Shown: positions 1 through 8,921, counted from the stretch's first letter. The stretch is DNA of 64,000 bases from Mojavia pulchra JT2-VF2 (GCA_019359325.1 JAHHHN010000015.1:62001-126000); one strand, 5' to 3'. Notes: generated by a model from the sequence alone, not told the origin. Program-made: numbers and translations.

Positions 1-269
1 ACCACATCACGAGTGCCGTAAGCTGTAGATTGATCGTCTCTGCGGCTCTTACGACCGAACAGACCAAACAAACCAAGTAATCCCAACAAACCCCAATCGC
101 CATCCGCATAATTACCATCGGTAAGAGGACGGTCTGTAGTAGTGGTAGTGGTGGTATCTGTAGCCGTGCCATCAGGAGTAGTAGTCGTCTGAGCAGAAGC
201 AGGCAGAACAGCTAAACTTAGTGCTAAAACAGTACTTCCCAAAACCTTGGATACATCAGAGTGTTTCAC
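1..269 (-). CDS. WGxxGxxG-motif secreted protein, C-terminus cut by window edge
   Basis: A GTG start at 267-269 is preceded by a GAGG ribosome site about nine bases upstream. The product opens with a typical signal peptide (hydrophobic core ending in LPASAQ), followed by a Thr-rich linker (runs of TTT) and a hydrophobic segment reading WGLLGLLGLFGLFGRK. That is the WGxxGxxG family signature: a glycine/leucine membrane segment followed by basic residues. The reading frame runs off the left edge, so the C-terminus is missing. Members are small exported or membrane-anchored proteins of unknown role. The family is clear; the function is unknown. Confidence 0.75.
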   Translation of the reverse strand, partial: MKHSDVSKVLGSTVLALSLAVLPASAQTTTTPDGTATDTTTTTTTDRPLTDGNYADGDWGLLGLLGLFGLFGRKSRRDDQSTAYGTRDV

Positions 270-460
270 GTTCAAATTCCTCAACTCAATTTCCGAAATT
301 TATTTATAGTTACAGCTTATTAAGTTTTCGCAGAGCTAGAATCAATCGTTAGCTGGAGATTGATATCCGCTGGAAGTCGCATTTTTTGTTAACTGCTTTG
401 ATGAAAAAATCCGATAGGTTGATTTTCATCATAAATTTGCCAAATCTTGAGTAATGTAAG

Positions 461-475
461 GTAGGCAATGCCTAC
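461..475. repeat. Short palindrome GTAGGC-AAT-GCCTAC
   Basis: A six-base stem with a three-base loop lies between the 3' end of the kinase-WD40 gene and the 5' end of the WGxxGxxG gene. There is no T-run beside it, so it is more likely a small dispersed palindrome than a strong terminator. Confidence 0.4.
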
Positions 476-518
476 CCTACGTCTGTATTTCTTAATTACG
501 AATTACTATTAGTACTTC

Positions 519-2519
519 TTACTTAGAAATTTGCCAAATTTTGAGAATATTTCCAGCACTACCACCACTGGCAATAGTTTTTCCATCAGGGCTGATGGCT
601 ACAGAATAAATGTAGCCAGAATCTTGTGTTAAAGTGCGGATTTCTTGCCCAGTTGCTGTATTCCAAAGTTTAATTGTATTATCACTACTGCCACTGACAA
701 GGGTTACAATGTTTAATTTGTCATTGCCTGCCTTTGGTACATAAGCAACAGAATTCACCTTTTCGGAATGCGCCTTTAAGGTATGAATTGTTTTTCCCGT
801 CACTAGATTCCATAATTTGATTGTCTTGTCCTTACTACCGCTAGCAAGAGTCACACCATCAGGACTAAAAGCCACAGACTGAACTAATTCAGAATGCCCT
901 TCTAGGGTACGAATTTCCTTCCCTGTCGCTAAATTCCACAGTTTAATCTTCCTATCCCAACTACCACTGGCAAGAGTCTTACCATCAGGACTAAAAGCAA
1001 TAGAAGAAACCGCGTTAGAATGTCCCTCCAAGGTGCGTATTACCTGCCCATTTGCTAGATTCCACAGTTTAATTGTTTTGTCTAAGCTGCCACTGGCAAG
1101 AATTTTGCCATCAGGACTTAAGCTAACAGTAGCAATTCCCTGAGAATGGCCTTTCAGTGTAAAAATTTCCTTCCCGGTTGTTGTATTCCACAGTTTGATT
1201 GTCTTATCGTTACTGCCACTAGCAAGGGTTTTGCCATTATGACTCAAGGCAATAGTCCAAACCCATCCAGAGTGACCCTTTAAAGAACGGATTTCTTTTC
1301 CAGTTTCTGTATTCCAAAGTTTGATTGTCTTGTCGTCACTGCCACTAGCCAAGGTAACACCATCAGCAGCAAAAGCTACAGAGTTCACATCACTGGAATG
1401 TCCCTTGAGGCTGTTGGATTGAATAAAATTTTCTGTAGGTTGAACAGGATTAGAAGAGGTAACAATTGCCTGCGGACGAGACTGTAAATACCAAACTCCC
1501 CCTAATCCCAATAGGAAAATAGCAGCATTTATTAATAATCGGTTTTGCAGATATGGTCTGTGAACTAATGTGGTTGGCAGTACGGTTGCAGGTACTGGCT
1601 CTGATGATGGCTCATTTGTCAAGTCCCTGAGTACTTCATCAGCCGATTGATAACGTTTTTGGATGTCTGTTGTTAACAACTTATCTAAAACCTGCTCCAA
1701 ATTAACACCTGATGTTACCCCATCTATATCCCGATTACGCAAATATTGTTGCCATGAAGTAACCCAACCATAGCCCTGTTGTATCCAAAGTTTAGATGGG
1801 CGAATCCCAGTTAGTAAATGAAAGCAAGTCGCACCCAAACTGAATAAATCACTAGCTGGATAAGCTTTGCCATCCTGCATTTGTTCAATAGGGGTGTAAC
1901 CATGTGAACCAATGGTCGTCCCGATTTTAGTCTGCACTGTTGCTGTTAACTGTTTTGAAGAGCCAAAATCAATTAACACTAATCGCCCATCACTGTGACG
2001 ACGAATAATATTCTGTGGCTTGATATCCCGATGAATTACCCCACGCTCGTGGATAAACTTGAGGACGGGCAGTAAATCTAGTAGAAGTTCGATAATGTTG
2101 CTTTCGCCGTATATTGCCCCTTTTTGCAATTCTTGCAATAAATTTGGCCCATCAATAAATTGCTGCACTAAAAACAGATAATTATCTTGTTCAAAGTAAG
2201 CGAAAAGCGTAGGAATTTGCTCATGCTCTCCCAATTTTTGCAGTTGCTTTGCTTCTTCTTTAAATAGCTCAACGGCTTTCTTCAATGTAGAACTTTCTTG
2301 GACTTTGGGTGCAAATTGCTTTACAACACACCATTCATTTAGCTTATCCACATCTTCCGCTAGATAGGTTTTGCCAAATCCGCCTTCATCAGATAGCACT
2401 TTGATGACACGATAACGTCCCCTCAACAGTGATATTAATGTTGTATTACAACTGTGACAATGGTTGTTACTATCAGGATTGTGAGGATTTGGACAATCGG
2501 GATTCAGGCAGCAACGCAT
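519..2519 (-). CDS. Membrane Ser/Thr protein kinase with WD40 propeller
   Basis: 666 residues. An N-terminal Cys cluster (C3, C4, C9, C21, C24) looks like a zinc ribbon. The Hanks-type kinase domain spans about 36-300: Gly-rich loop DEGGFGKT (44-51), VVKQ lysine K67, HRDIKPQN with catalytic D165, and DFG at 184-186. A Pro-rich linker leads to one membrane helix (about 328-345), then seven WD40 repeats (about 370-666), enough for a closed seven-bladed propeller on the other side of the membrane. The kinase should be active in the cytoplasm with the propeller as a sensor or scaffold; ligand and substrates are unknown. It shares this architecture with the gene at 20905-22941, and its TM sequence resembles that of 23066-24127. 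Confidence 0.93.
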   Translation of the reverse strand: MRCCLNPDCPNPHNPDSNNHCHSCNTTLISLLRGRYRVIKVLSDEGGFGKTYLAEDVDKLNEWCVVKQFAPKVQESSTLKKAVELFKEEAKQLQKLGEHEQIPTLFAYFEQDNYLFLVQQFIDGPNLLQELQKGAIYGESNIIELLLDLLPVLKFIHERGVIHRDIKPQNIIRRHSDGRLVLIDFGSSKQLTATVQTKIGTTIGSHGYTPIEQMQDGKAYPASDLFSLGATCFHLLTGIRPSKLWIQQGYGWVTSWQQYLRNRDIDGVTSGVNLEQVLDKLLTTDIQKRYQSADEVLRDLTNEPSSEPVPATVLPTTLVHRPYLQNRLLINAAIFLLGLGGVWYLQSRPQAIVTSSNPVQPTENFIQSNSLKGHSSDVNSVAFAADGVTLASGSDDKTIKLWNTETGKEIRSLKGHSGWVWTIALSHNGKTLASGSNDKTIKLWNTTTGKEIFTLKGHSQGIATVSLSPDGKILASGSLDKTIKLWNLANGQVIRTLEGHSNAVSSIAFSPDGKTLASGSWDRKIKLWNLATGKEIRTLEGHSELVQSVAFSPDGVTLASGSKDKTIKLWNLVTGKTIHTLKAHSEKVNSVAYVPKAGNDKLNIVTLVSGSSDNTIKLWNTATGQEIRTLTQDSGYIYSVAISPDGKTIASGGSAGNILKIWQISK

Positions 2520-2896
2520 ACTGGAAACCCATTTGCAGTTTGGGTATATACTAATTCATGACATAATAATTTTGCTATAAAGTTGCCAAAATTATTCTTC
2601 TGTATAGAGAAATTAATTTATAGGTAACTCAGCAATTTAAAATAAAAAATGAATAGTTTACGGAGCGATCGCCAGCAGCATTCTCTCTGATTAATGTGCT
2701 TTATGTTGAATGAGCTATGTAACTGGATAATTCACAGTCAAAGAAAATTCCGATAATATTCCACTGCCTATGCTCATAAAATTGGTGCTTGTCGCTTCGT
2801 AATCATTCAAAATTTAAAATTCGTTTTTAAAACTTTGTGCTTGTCGGGAACCCCCCTTTATAAATTTTTGCAAAATTCCACAAAATGAGGAGTGAT
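2520..2896. other. Intergenic region between divergent genes
   Basis: AT-rich DNA between the kinase-WD40 gene and the PPC-domain gene; it should hold both promoters. One HIP1-type site lies near 2664. The phrase GTGCTTGTCG recurs twice (about 2786 and 2838), the second followed by GGAACCCCCC, which resembles the palindromic repeat family also found in dnaG. No RNA gene or small ORF could be supported. Confidence 0.5.
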
Positions 2897-4360
2897 ATGT
2901 TGCTAGAAAAAAACAATAAAAAATATCGTCGCCGATTGAACTTGGCTGCAATTCTTTCTATGGGTGGTAGTTTATTGATTGCCAGTTATTCTCTACCCAT
3001 TAGTGCTTTAGAAATCCCAGTAAACTTTGGAAAATACAGAATTGCCAAAACGCCAGATGAAAGGCAACCAGAAGCAGTACAACAAGGAATTGAGCAAATC
3101 CCTGCTGCTGAACCCCTTGTAGCTCCACAACGCAGTCAACCGATTGATTCGCCTATACCTCCTACTGTATCGCCCACTACACAGCCCGATCCAACTCCAA
3201 CCCCGCAACCATCTCAACCAGCAAATACTACGCCAACTCCAACCCCGCAACCATCTCAACCAGTAAATACTGCACCAACTCCAACCCCGCAACCATCTCA
3301 ACCAGTAAATACTGCACCAACTCCAACCCCGCAACCATCTCAACCAGTAAATACTGCACCAACTCCAACCCCGCAACCATCTAGACCTAGGAATACAAAT
3401 CCCACTCCCAGACCATCTCAACCAGTAAATACTGCACCAACTCCAACCCCGCAACCATCTAGACCTAGGAATACGAATCCAGTCCCCAATCCTGCACGAG
3501 GTGGGTCTATACCTAGACCGTCTAGACCAATAAATACTAACCCAACTCCTCAGCCCGCGAATGATGGCTATGTTAGTCCACGGCAGAGAGTTCGTCAGAT
3601 TAATACCAAACCCCGTACTATTAGCAATCCCAGTGTTGAGAAATTACCTGGTTACCCATCCGAAACGCTTAATTATAAAGAGATTAACTTTGTAGATGTT
3701 GCCTTCGGCATTCTGGACAAGAAAGATTTCAAGTCTCAAGGTAGGTATTTTCATTTCTATCAGTTTGAGGGTAGAGAAAACCAACTCATCCAAATTAGGC
3801 TTGGTGGCAGTACTGATTCACGTCGCTCAAATAACTTAAGTCTAAGTCCCTTCATGTTTCTGCTTGACCCTAATAATAACGTTCTTGTAAAAAGAGGTGG
3901 CAGTGGAGCGAGTGCAATTAAGGATGCATTCATATTTGTGAGATTACCTGTTAAAGGTAAGTACACGATCGCAGTTACTAGCCGCAATCCTGGAGATACA
4001 GGTCGCTATAGTCTGGCGCTTAGGAATGACAGAGCCAGCTACAATCTAGATGAATCTGCACAACTCAGCGGTCAAAGTCTAACCCTGAAAAAAAATAAAA
4101 GCCCTTACGATGTTTCCAAATTTGAGGGTAAAAAAGATCAGCTGGTTAGTATTCGTGTAGATAGCCTTTTTGAAGAGTTTTCTCCTTACTTAGTCTTGTT
4201 AAATTCTCAAGGGCAGATTATCGCTACGGATAATGCCAAAGATGGTAAGTACAGCGCCCTTATTGACCGAGCCAAGTTACCTGGGGATGGTACTTACTAT
4301 GTAGTGGTTGTTTCAGCCAGCCCACAAGAACGCGGCAGATACCGATTAACTGTCTACTAA
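2897..4360 (+). CDS. Exported proline-rich protein with PPC-type domains
   Basis: A GAGGAG ribosome site (2887-2892) lies just before the ATG at 2897, so that start is preferred over the ATG four codons upstream; the product is 487 residues. A basic N-terminus and hydrophobic stretch (LAAILSMGGSLLIASYS) form a signal peptide ending near SALEIP. Residues about 90-240 are a low-complexity spacer of TPTPQPSQPVNT-type repeats. The C-terminal half carries two copies of a beta-rich PPC-like module (pre-peptidase C-terminal domain), with phrases such as GRYFHFYQFEG and FEGKKDQLVSIRVD and endings like GRYSLALR and GRYRLTVY. The likely location is periplasm or cell surface. No catalytic domain is present. 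Confidence 0.8.
   Translation: MLLEKNNKKYRRRLNLAAILSMGGSLLIASYSLPISALEIPVNFGKYRIAKTPDERQPEAVQQGIEQIPAAEPLVAPQRSQPIDSPIPPTVSPTTQPDPTPTPQPSQPANTTPTPTPQPSQPVNTAPTPTPQPSQPVNTAPTPTPQPSQPVNTAPTPTPQPSRPRNTNPTPRPSQPVNTAPTPTPQPSRPRNTNPVPNPARGGSIPRPSRPINTNPTPQPANDGYVSPRQRVRQINTKPRTISNPSVEKLPGYPSETLNYKEINFVDVAFGILDKKDFKSQGRYFHFYQFEGRENQLIQIRLGGSTDSRRSNNLSLSPFMFLLDPNNNVLVKRGGSGASAIKDAFIFVRLPVKGKYTIAVTSRNPGDTGRYSLALRNDRASYNLDESAQLSGQSLTLKKNKSPYDVSKFEGKKDQLVSIRVDSLFEEFSPYLVLLNSQGQIIATDNAKDGKYSALIDRAKLPGDGTYYVVVVSASPQERGRYRLTVY
3191..3478. repeat. In-frame 42-bp tandem repeat encoding TPTPQPSQPVNT-like units
   Basis: Six near-identical 42-base units and one 36-base variant run head to tail inside the proline-rich gene. 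The first four units share most bases; units ending in SRPRNTN are a second subtype that alternates with the first. The length is a multiple of three throughout, so copy number can change without breaking the frame. Confidence 0.9.
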
Positions 4361-4385
4361 GTACATCTTGCCATACTGACATCTC

Positions 4386-4435
4386 GCCTGGAACTTCAGT
4401 TCCAGGCTGATAGCGCAAGTCCACTGAAGTGGACT
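4386..4435. repeat. Paired hairpins downstream of the PPC gene
   Basis: Two perfect hairpins stand side by side: GCCTGGAACT/AGTTCCAGGC (10-base arms, 4386-4407) and AGTCCACT/AGTGGACT (8-base arms, 4418-4435). There is no T-run, so they look more like a dispersed cyanobacterial palindromic repeat than an intrinsic terminator, though they could still protect the 3' end of the mRNA. Confidence 0.6.
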
Positions 4436-4779
4436 CAAATTATGATTCAGTCCTTTAGGATGGAAGATATTATTTTTTCCACGGTAGCTTGGTTCCCATC
4501 TCAGTAAGTGCCGAAAAAACTAGGTAGAGAATAAGTAAACTAGCACTGATTAAAAAAAGAACTAAGTCGTTATTCATTTGCGATGAAAGAATAATAAACA
4601 GTCATAAAGTTTAATCATCCACCAAAAGGTTGGAACTAAGTGCTGCAATTGTGAAGACTACTTGCACTACTAGCCGGGAAAGATTAATACGTGCGATCGC
4701 CCTTTAGGGCACTGCGCTCCGCACAATTGCCCAATCTAGCTACAATTTTAAAGCGATCGCTATTTCTCAAAATTCCATC
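4436..4779. other. Intergenic region with dispersed repeat, upstream of peroxiredoxin
   Basis: No gene seen. A dispersed repeat sits at 4691-4724: GTGCGATCGCCC, then TTTAGGGCACTGCGCTCCGCAC. A related copy, inverted, occurs at 61009-61043. A second HIP1 site (about 4752) lies 28 bases before the peroxiredoxin start. The promoter of the 4780-7777 run must lie here. Confidence 0.5.
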
Positions 4780-5274
4780 ATGAGCAACATTCCCCAAATC
4801 GGACAACCAGCCCCAGACTTCTCCACACCTGACCAACACGAAAGTCCCGTCAGTCTAGGTGATTTCAGTGGCCAGTGGGTTATCCTTTATTTCTACCCCA
4901 AAGATGACACCCCTGGTTGTACTACTGAAGCGAAAGATTTTACCGAGTTAAATCAGGATTTCAGCGCACTAGGAGCGAAAATCTTAGGTGTAAGTCCAGA
5001 TTTAGGCAAGACTCATTGTAAATTTATCAACAAACATAACTTAACAATCACTCTCTTGAGCGACCCAGAACATGAGTTAGCAGAAACTTATGGAATTTGG
5101 CAATTAAAGAAATTTATGGGTAAGGAATATATGGGTGTTGTTCGCTCAACTTTCTTAATCAATCCTGAGGGGAAGATTGCTTATTCCTGGCCTAATGTCA
5201 AAGTTAAAGGTCATGCTCAACAAGTTTTAACTAAATTGCAAGAATTGGCAGCTATAACGAGTTCATCATCTTAG
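4780..5274 (+). CDS. bcp: BCP/PrxQ-type thiol peroxidase
   Basis: 164 residues, normal for bacterioferritin comigratory protein peroxiredoxins, which reduce H2O2 and organic peroxides using thioredoxin. The peroxidatic cysteine is C47 in PKDDTPGCTTEAKDF. The usual resolving cysteine five residues later is absent (A51-K52 there). The only other cysteine is C80 (GKTHCKF), which fits the known alternative BCP class with the resolving Cys in helix 3. It starts a tightly packed run on the same strand: 48 bases separate it from the first nuclease-like gene. The enzyme family is certain; the mechanism class is inferred from Cys spacing. Confidence 0.93.
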   Translation: MSNIPQIGQPAPDFSTPDQHESPVSLGDFSGQWVILYFYPKDDTPGCTTEAKDFTELNQDFSALGAKILGVSPDLGKTHCKFINKHNLTITLLSDPEHELAETYGIWQLKKFMGKEYMGVVRSTFLINPEGKIAYSWPNVKVKGHAQQVLTKLQELAAITSSSS

Positions 5275-5322
5275 AATGAAGAAGAGGTTCCAAATAGTTA
5301 TATTGCATATATTCAATAAGCT

Positions 5323-5979
5323 ATGGTTCAAATTATCCAAGGGCAAAATGTCACTCTCGCATATCTCAAAGAAAACTTTGCTTTAAACAGATCTGAAAAT
5401 GAGCAATTTTTTACAGAGTGGTTTGACAATTTACCTGAGATAACTGAATTAGAAAAAAAATATTTAGACCGAGTAAAAACTAATTATCTTAGCTTACTGG
5501 AAAATGCTCCCATTTTGGAAGATGCAGCCAAATTAGTAGTATTGTCTCCCTTGCTAGATTTGGCTGGTTTTTATCGTCATCCTTTTTACATCGCTACAGA
5601 AGAAAGCATAGAGATTAGTGAAGATGTAATTTTAGGTAATGCAGACAAAGAAGAAGAAGAAAAAGAAATTATCAAAGGCAAAATTGATGTATTAGTTATC
5701 CAAAATAAGCTGTGGTTACTAATAATTGAATCTAAAAGGTCTACTTTTTCTTTGGCTAAGGCAATTCCTCAGGCGCTTACTTATATGCTAGCTGCTCCTA
5801 ACCCGAATGAGCCTGTATATTCATTAGTGCTAAATGGAGAAGATTTCCAATTTATCAAACTGAGCAGAAATAATAATCCTATGTATGCTTTATCTGATAG
5901 ATACACGTTATATAGAAGCGAAAATGAATTATATATGGTCTTGAATATATTAAAAAAATTAGGACAAATTATAAATTAA
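5323..5979 (+). CDS. PD-(D/E)xK nuclease-like protein (HsdR-N-like), copy 1
   Basis: 218 residues, starting MVQIIQGQNV. The core reads GKIDVLVIQNK followed by LLIIESKR, which is the D...ExK pattern of PD-(D/E)xK nucleases. An upstream Glu-rich turn (ATEESIEI) and the phrase VLSPLLDLAGFYRHPF match the stand-alone cyanobacterial proteins often labelled restriction endonuclease subunit R, which resemble the N-terminal nuclease domain of type I R subunits. No helicase or methylase partner is nearby. It is a tandem paralog of the next gene, with an acidic insertion (NADKEEEEKE) that the second copy lacks. The biological role is unknown. Confidence 0.75.
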   Translation: MVQIIQGQNVTLAYLKENFALNRSENEQFFTEWFDNLPEITELEKKYLDRVKTNYLSLLENAPILEDAAKLVVLSPLLDLAGFYRHPFYIATEESIEISEDVILGNADKEEEEKEIIKGKIDVLVIQNKLWLLIIESKRSTFSLAKAIPQALTYMLAAPNPNEPVYSLVLNGEDFQFIKLSRNNNPMYALSDRYTLYRSENELYMVLNILKKLGQIIN

Positions 5980-5981
5980 TT

Positions 5982-6608
5982 ATGGTTCAAGTTATTCAAG
6001 CCCAAAATGTCGGTCTTGCCTATTTAGAAGAAAGATTTGGTTTGCGACAGGCTGAAAGTGAAGATTTTTTTCCGGAATGGTTTGACCCTCTACCCGAAAT
6101 CACAGATTTAGAAAAACAATATCTAGACAGAGTTAAAACTAATTTTCTGCGATTGGTAAAGCGTCCACCAATTTTAGAGAATGCAGTCAAAATGGTAGTA
6201 TTATCTCCTTTATTGGATTTGGCAGGATTTTATCGTGAGCCATTTTTACTTGCTACAGAAGAGTCTATAGAAATAGCTATAGAGGATAAAGGAGAAATAG
6301 TTAAAGGACGTATTGATGTTTTAGTTATTCAAGAACAATTGTGGTTGTTAGTCATTGAATCTAAAAGAGCTAGTTTTTCCCTTTTAGAAGCCATACCCCA
6401 AGCACTGGCTTATATGCTGGCTAATCCTCATCCAGAAAAATCTGTGTTTGGATGTGTAACAAGTGGAGAAGATTTTCAATTTATCAAGCTAATAAACCAA
6501 GCTAAATCTGAGTATGCTTTATCTGATAAATTCACTTTATCCAAGCGGGAAAATGAATTGTATCAAGTTCTTGCAGTATTAAAAAAATTAAGTCAAATTT
6601 TCAGTTAA
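5982..6608 (+). CDS. PD-(D/E)xK nuclease-like protein (HsdR-N-like), copy 2
   Basis: 208 residues, starting MVQVIQAQNV only two bases after the stop of copy 1, and ending two bases before the cysteine desulfurase start, so the three are surely co-transcribed. It keeps the D...ExK core (GRIDVLVIQEQ then LLVIESKRASF) and the phrase VVLSPLLDLAGFYREPF. The two copies align nearly end to end with roughly half of residues identical, so they arose by tandem duplication and have since diverged. Predicted soluble. Both copies keep the catalytic pattern, which argues that both are functional. Confidence 0.75.
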   Translation: MVQVIQAQNVGLAYLEERFGLRQAESEDFFPEWFDPLPEITDLEKQYLDRVKTNFLRLVKRPPILENAVKMVVLSPLLDLAGFYREPFLLATEESIEIAIEDKGEIVKGRIDVLVIQEQLWLLVIESKRASFSLLEAIPQALAYMLANPHPEKSVFGCVTSGEDFQFIKLINQAKSEYALSDKFTLSKRENELYQVLAVLKKLSQIFS

Positions 6609-6610
6609 TT

Positions 6611-7777
6611 ATGTCTATTCGTCCTATCTACCTAGATTCTCACGCTACCACTCCCGTCGATGAACGAGTTTTGGCAGCAATGCTACCTTATTTCATAGAA
6701 AAGTTCGGTAACCCATCGAGTATCAGTCATATTTATGGCTGGGAAGCAGAAGCTGCTGTTAAACAAACGCGGGAAATTTTAGCAGCCGCAATCAACGCTA
6801 CGCCAGAAGAAATTGTTTTTACGAGTGGCGCTACAGAAGCGAATAATTTAGCTATTAAAGGTGTTGCAGAAGCATATTTCCAAAAAGGACAGCATATTAT
6901 TACGGTTGCTACTGAACATAAAGCTGTTTTAGACCCTTGTGCATATTTAAAAACCCTCGGTTTTGAAATTACTATTTTGCCAGTTCAAAAAGATGGCTTA
7001 ATTGATTTAACTGAGTTAGAAAAAGCATTTCGTCCTGAGACAATTTTGGTGTCGGTGATGGCTGCAAATAACGAAATTGGGGTGTTGCAGCCTTTGGAAG
7101 CAATTGGGGAAATGTGCCGCGATCGCAATATCATTTTTCACACAGATGCAGCCCAAGCTATTGGTAAAATTCCCTTGGATGTGCAGACGCTGAAAATTGA
7201 CTTAATGTCGTTAACAGCACATAAAGTATACGGCCCAAAAGGTATCGGGGCGCTATATGTTCGCAGGCGCAACCCCAGAGTGCAACTGGCTCCGCAGCAA
7301 CATGGTGGTGGACATGAGCGGGGAATGCGTTCTGGCACTTTATATACACCGCAAATTGTTGGCTTTGGTAAAGCTGTAGAAATAGCTTTGGCAGAACAAG
7401 CGACAGAAAACCCACGTTTAAGAAGTCTCAGACAAAGACTGTGGGAACAGCTTTCACCACTAGAAGGAATTCATCTCAATGGACATCCAACTCAGCGGTT
7501 AGCAGGAAACCTGAATATTAGTATTGAAGGGGTAGATGGAGCCGCACTTGGCTTGGGATTGCAACCAGTAATGGCGGTGTCTTCTGGTTCTGCTTGCACC
7601 TCAGCAAACACAGCACCTTCCCATGTGCTGACAGCGCTAGGAAATTCAGAACAGCTAGCATATGCATCCGTGCGGTTTGGGATTGGACGCTTTACTACCC
7701 AAGAAGAAATTGATACTGTCGCAAAACACGCGATCGCTACTATTCAAAGCTTACGTAAGCAGACAACCCTGGTGTGA
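6611..7777 (+). CDS. Class I cysteine desulfurase (NifS/IscS family)
   Basis: 388 residues, the normal length. It is a PLP enzyme that takes sulfur from L-cysteine as a persulfide for Fe-S cluster and thio-cofactor synthesis. Visible hallmarks are the N-terminal YLDSHATTPVD, the cofactor-binding ATEHKAVLD, the PLP lysine in SLTAHKVYGPKG and the flexible active-site loop VSSGSACTS with the catalytic Cys. The long loop places it in class I (NifS/IscS), not SufS. No nif or isc genes surround it; it is the last gene of the peroxiredoxin-nuclease run. The scaffold gene nfu lies 9 kb away. Which housekeeping or specialised role it serves cannot be decided from sequence. Confidence 0.93.
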   Translation: MSIRPIYLDSHATTPVDERVLAAMLPYFIEKFGNPSSISHIYGWEAEAAVKQTREILAAAINATPEEIVFTSGATEANNLAIKGVAEAYFQKGQHIITVATEHKAVLDPCAYLKTLGFEITILPVQKDGLIDLTELEKAFRPETILVSVMAANNEIGVLQPLEAIGEMCRDRNIIFHTDAAQAIGKIPLDVQTLKIDLMSLTAHKVYGPKGIGALYVRRRNPRVQLAPQQHGGGHERGMRSGTLYTPQIVGFGKAVEIALAEQATENPRLRSLRQRLWEQLSPLEGIHLNGHPTQRLAGNLNISIEGVDGAALGLGLQPVMAVSSGSACTSANTAPSHVLTALGNSEQLAYASVRFGIGRFTTQEEIDTVAKHAIATIQSLRKQTTLV

Positions 7778-7827
7778 GGGAGCAGCGGAGAGGGGCAGAG
7801 GAGAAATGACAAAACACTCTTGACTCT

Positions 7828-7867
7828 TGCCCAATGCCCTATGCCCAATGCCCCATGCCCAATGCCC
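7828..7867. repeat. Heptameric STRR repeat (CCCAATG type)
   Basis: About six head-to-tail copies of a seven-base unit close to GCCCAAT or GCCCTAT lie between the convergent desulfurase and cyanophycinase-like genes. This is the short tandemly repeated repetitive sequence class typical of heterocyst-forming cyanobacteria. Confidence 0.85.
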
Positions 7868-7874
7868 TCATTTT

Positions 7875-8921
7875 TCAATAAGGATCTGAGCTAAACCTAC
7901 CCCGCTTAACACTTCTGAGATAGTATCCTGATGTTGGTATCTTTCTGAGGTCGAATGTATCGCCACGGGGAACTCGCCAAATTTTGTAGTCGTAATATGT
8001 CAGGGGAGTGCGGGGTTTACATACCTCTGGCGGATGATCTCCTAGTACGAAATATGCTGAACCCCTCCCGATAACTTTGGCCATACCGTATTTATCCACA
8101 ACAACCGATGTCTCTTCGCTAATAGCTATACCTAAAGCGCTTTTAGATACGCCATCCTGAATTTGACGGGCAATAAAAGCCATAATTCGGCCCATTCTTT
8201 TACGCCTGTCGAAGTGGGTATCTACGATGGTTCCCTTAAGATACTTCCATGTGAAAAAGTTGTAAGTAAAGGTAATGTCCCGGTAAGGGTCTTCAAGTGC
8301 GTCTCTTGTTTCAATGCCTTCTTCAGAAGAAGCGCAAGCATCATAAACGTATTCACTTTGGATCATTGCACCTGCACTCGTACCACCAATAGCACCACCT
8401 CTGGCGTAAACTGACTTCACAGCAGCCTCTAGTTTAGTGTTCTTCCAGTTGTGGGTGTATTGGCATTGGTCACCGCCAGCAAAGAAAATTACACCAGCAT
8501 TTCGTACTTTCTCACAAATCGCAGAGTTGTTTGCATCTTGTCTATTGCTAATAACAAGAGTCTCCACAGATTTCACGCCTTTCATAGGAGAAATTAGGCG
8601 ATTGTAATCATGATTACCAGCAGCACGGATGACCATAACATCAACTTTGGTGGCGCAGTTAGTACCTCCCCTCACCTGGTTGATCATCCACTGGATTCCC
8701 TCCTCGACATCAGGGCCGCCTCCACCCAAGCTATGAACAGGGCCAGCTAAGGAAGGCAAGGTAGGTAATGGCGATAAGGAAGGACTGACATCAACATCAA
8801 TCTCCTGAAAGTAGCGTGTCAAGTTTGCTGTAATATGGGTTATGAGGGAGGTTCCCATCTTCAGCAACTTGGTTCCTACACTCTTCAACCACTTTGCTAT
8901 ATTTGGAAATGCCATTGACAT
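7875..8921 (-). CDS. Cyanophycinase-like peptidase (family S51)
   Basis: 348 residues from the ATG at 8919-8921, which has AAGG five bases upstream; a TTG six codons earlier is less likely. The S51 fold shows nucleophile S182 in GGTSAGA, the oxyanion-side motif FFAGGDQ (about 147-152), H236 in DTHFDRRKRMGR and the late acidic pair SEE (about 268-270). These match cyanophycinase, which cleaves multi-L-arginyl-poly-L-aspartate (cyanophycin) to beta-Asp-Arg. An N-terminal extension of about 60 residues begins with an amphipathic helix, and the enzyme is longer than the classic cyanophycinase of about 270 residues. No cyanophycin synthetase is adjacent, so the substrate could be another beta-linked or N-terminal Asp peptide. 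Family sure; substrate inferred. Confidence 0.88.
   Translation of the reverse strand: MSMAFPNIAKWLKSVGTKLLKMGTSLITHITANLTRYFQEIDVDVSPSLSPLPTLPSLAGPVHSLGGGGPDVEEGIQWMINQVRGGTNCATKVDVMVIRAAGNHDYNRLISPMKGVKSVETLVISNRQDANNSAICEKVRNAGVIFFAGGDQCQYTHNWKNTKLEAAVKSVYARGGAIGGTSAGAMIQSEYVYDACASSEEGIETRDALEDPYRDITFTYNFFTWKYLKGTIVDTHFDRRKRMGRIMAFIARQIQDGVSKSALGIAISEETSVVVDKYGMAKVIGRGSAYFVLGDHPPEVCKPRTPLTYYDYKIWRVPRGDTFDLRKIPTSGYYLRSVKRGRFSSDPY

Noticed and set aside
461-475. GTA-N-TAC spacing looked like an NtcA site
   Set aside because: The spacer is nine bases, not eight, and the palindrome is better explained as a hairpin repeat.
3008-3454. Long minus-strand frame opposite the proline-rich repeats (WSWCSIYWLRW)
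   Set aside because: It mirrors the 42-base repeats of the real plus-strand gene and has no family or start signal.
3191-3478. Regular 42-base units suggested a CRISPR array
   Set aside because: The units abut without spacers and are translated as an in-frame protein repeat.
5323-6608. Tandem nuclease-like genes as a restriction-modification system
   Set aside because: No methylase, specificity or helicase subunit nearby, so the restriction role cannot be claimed.
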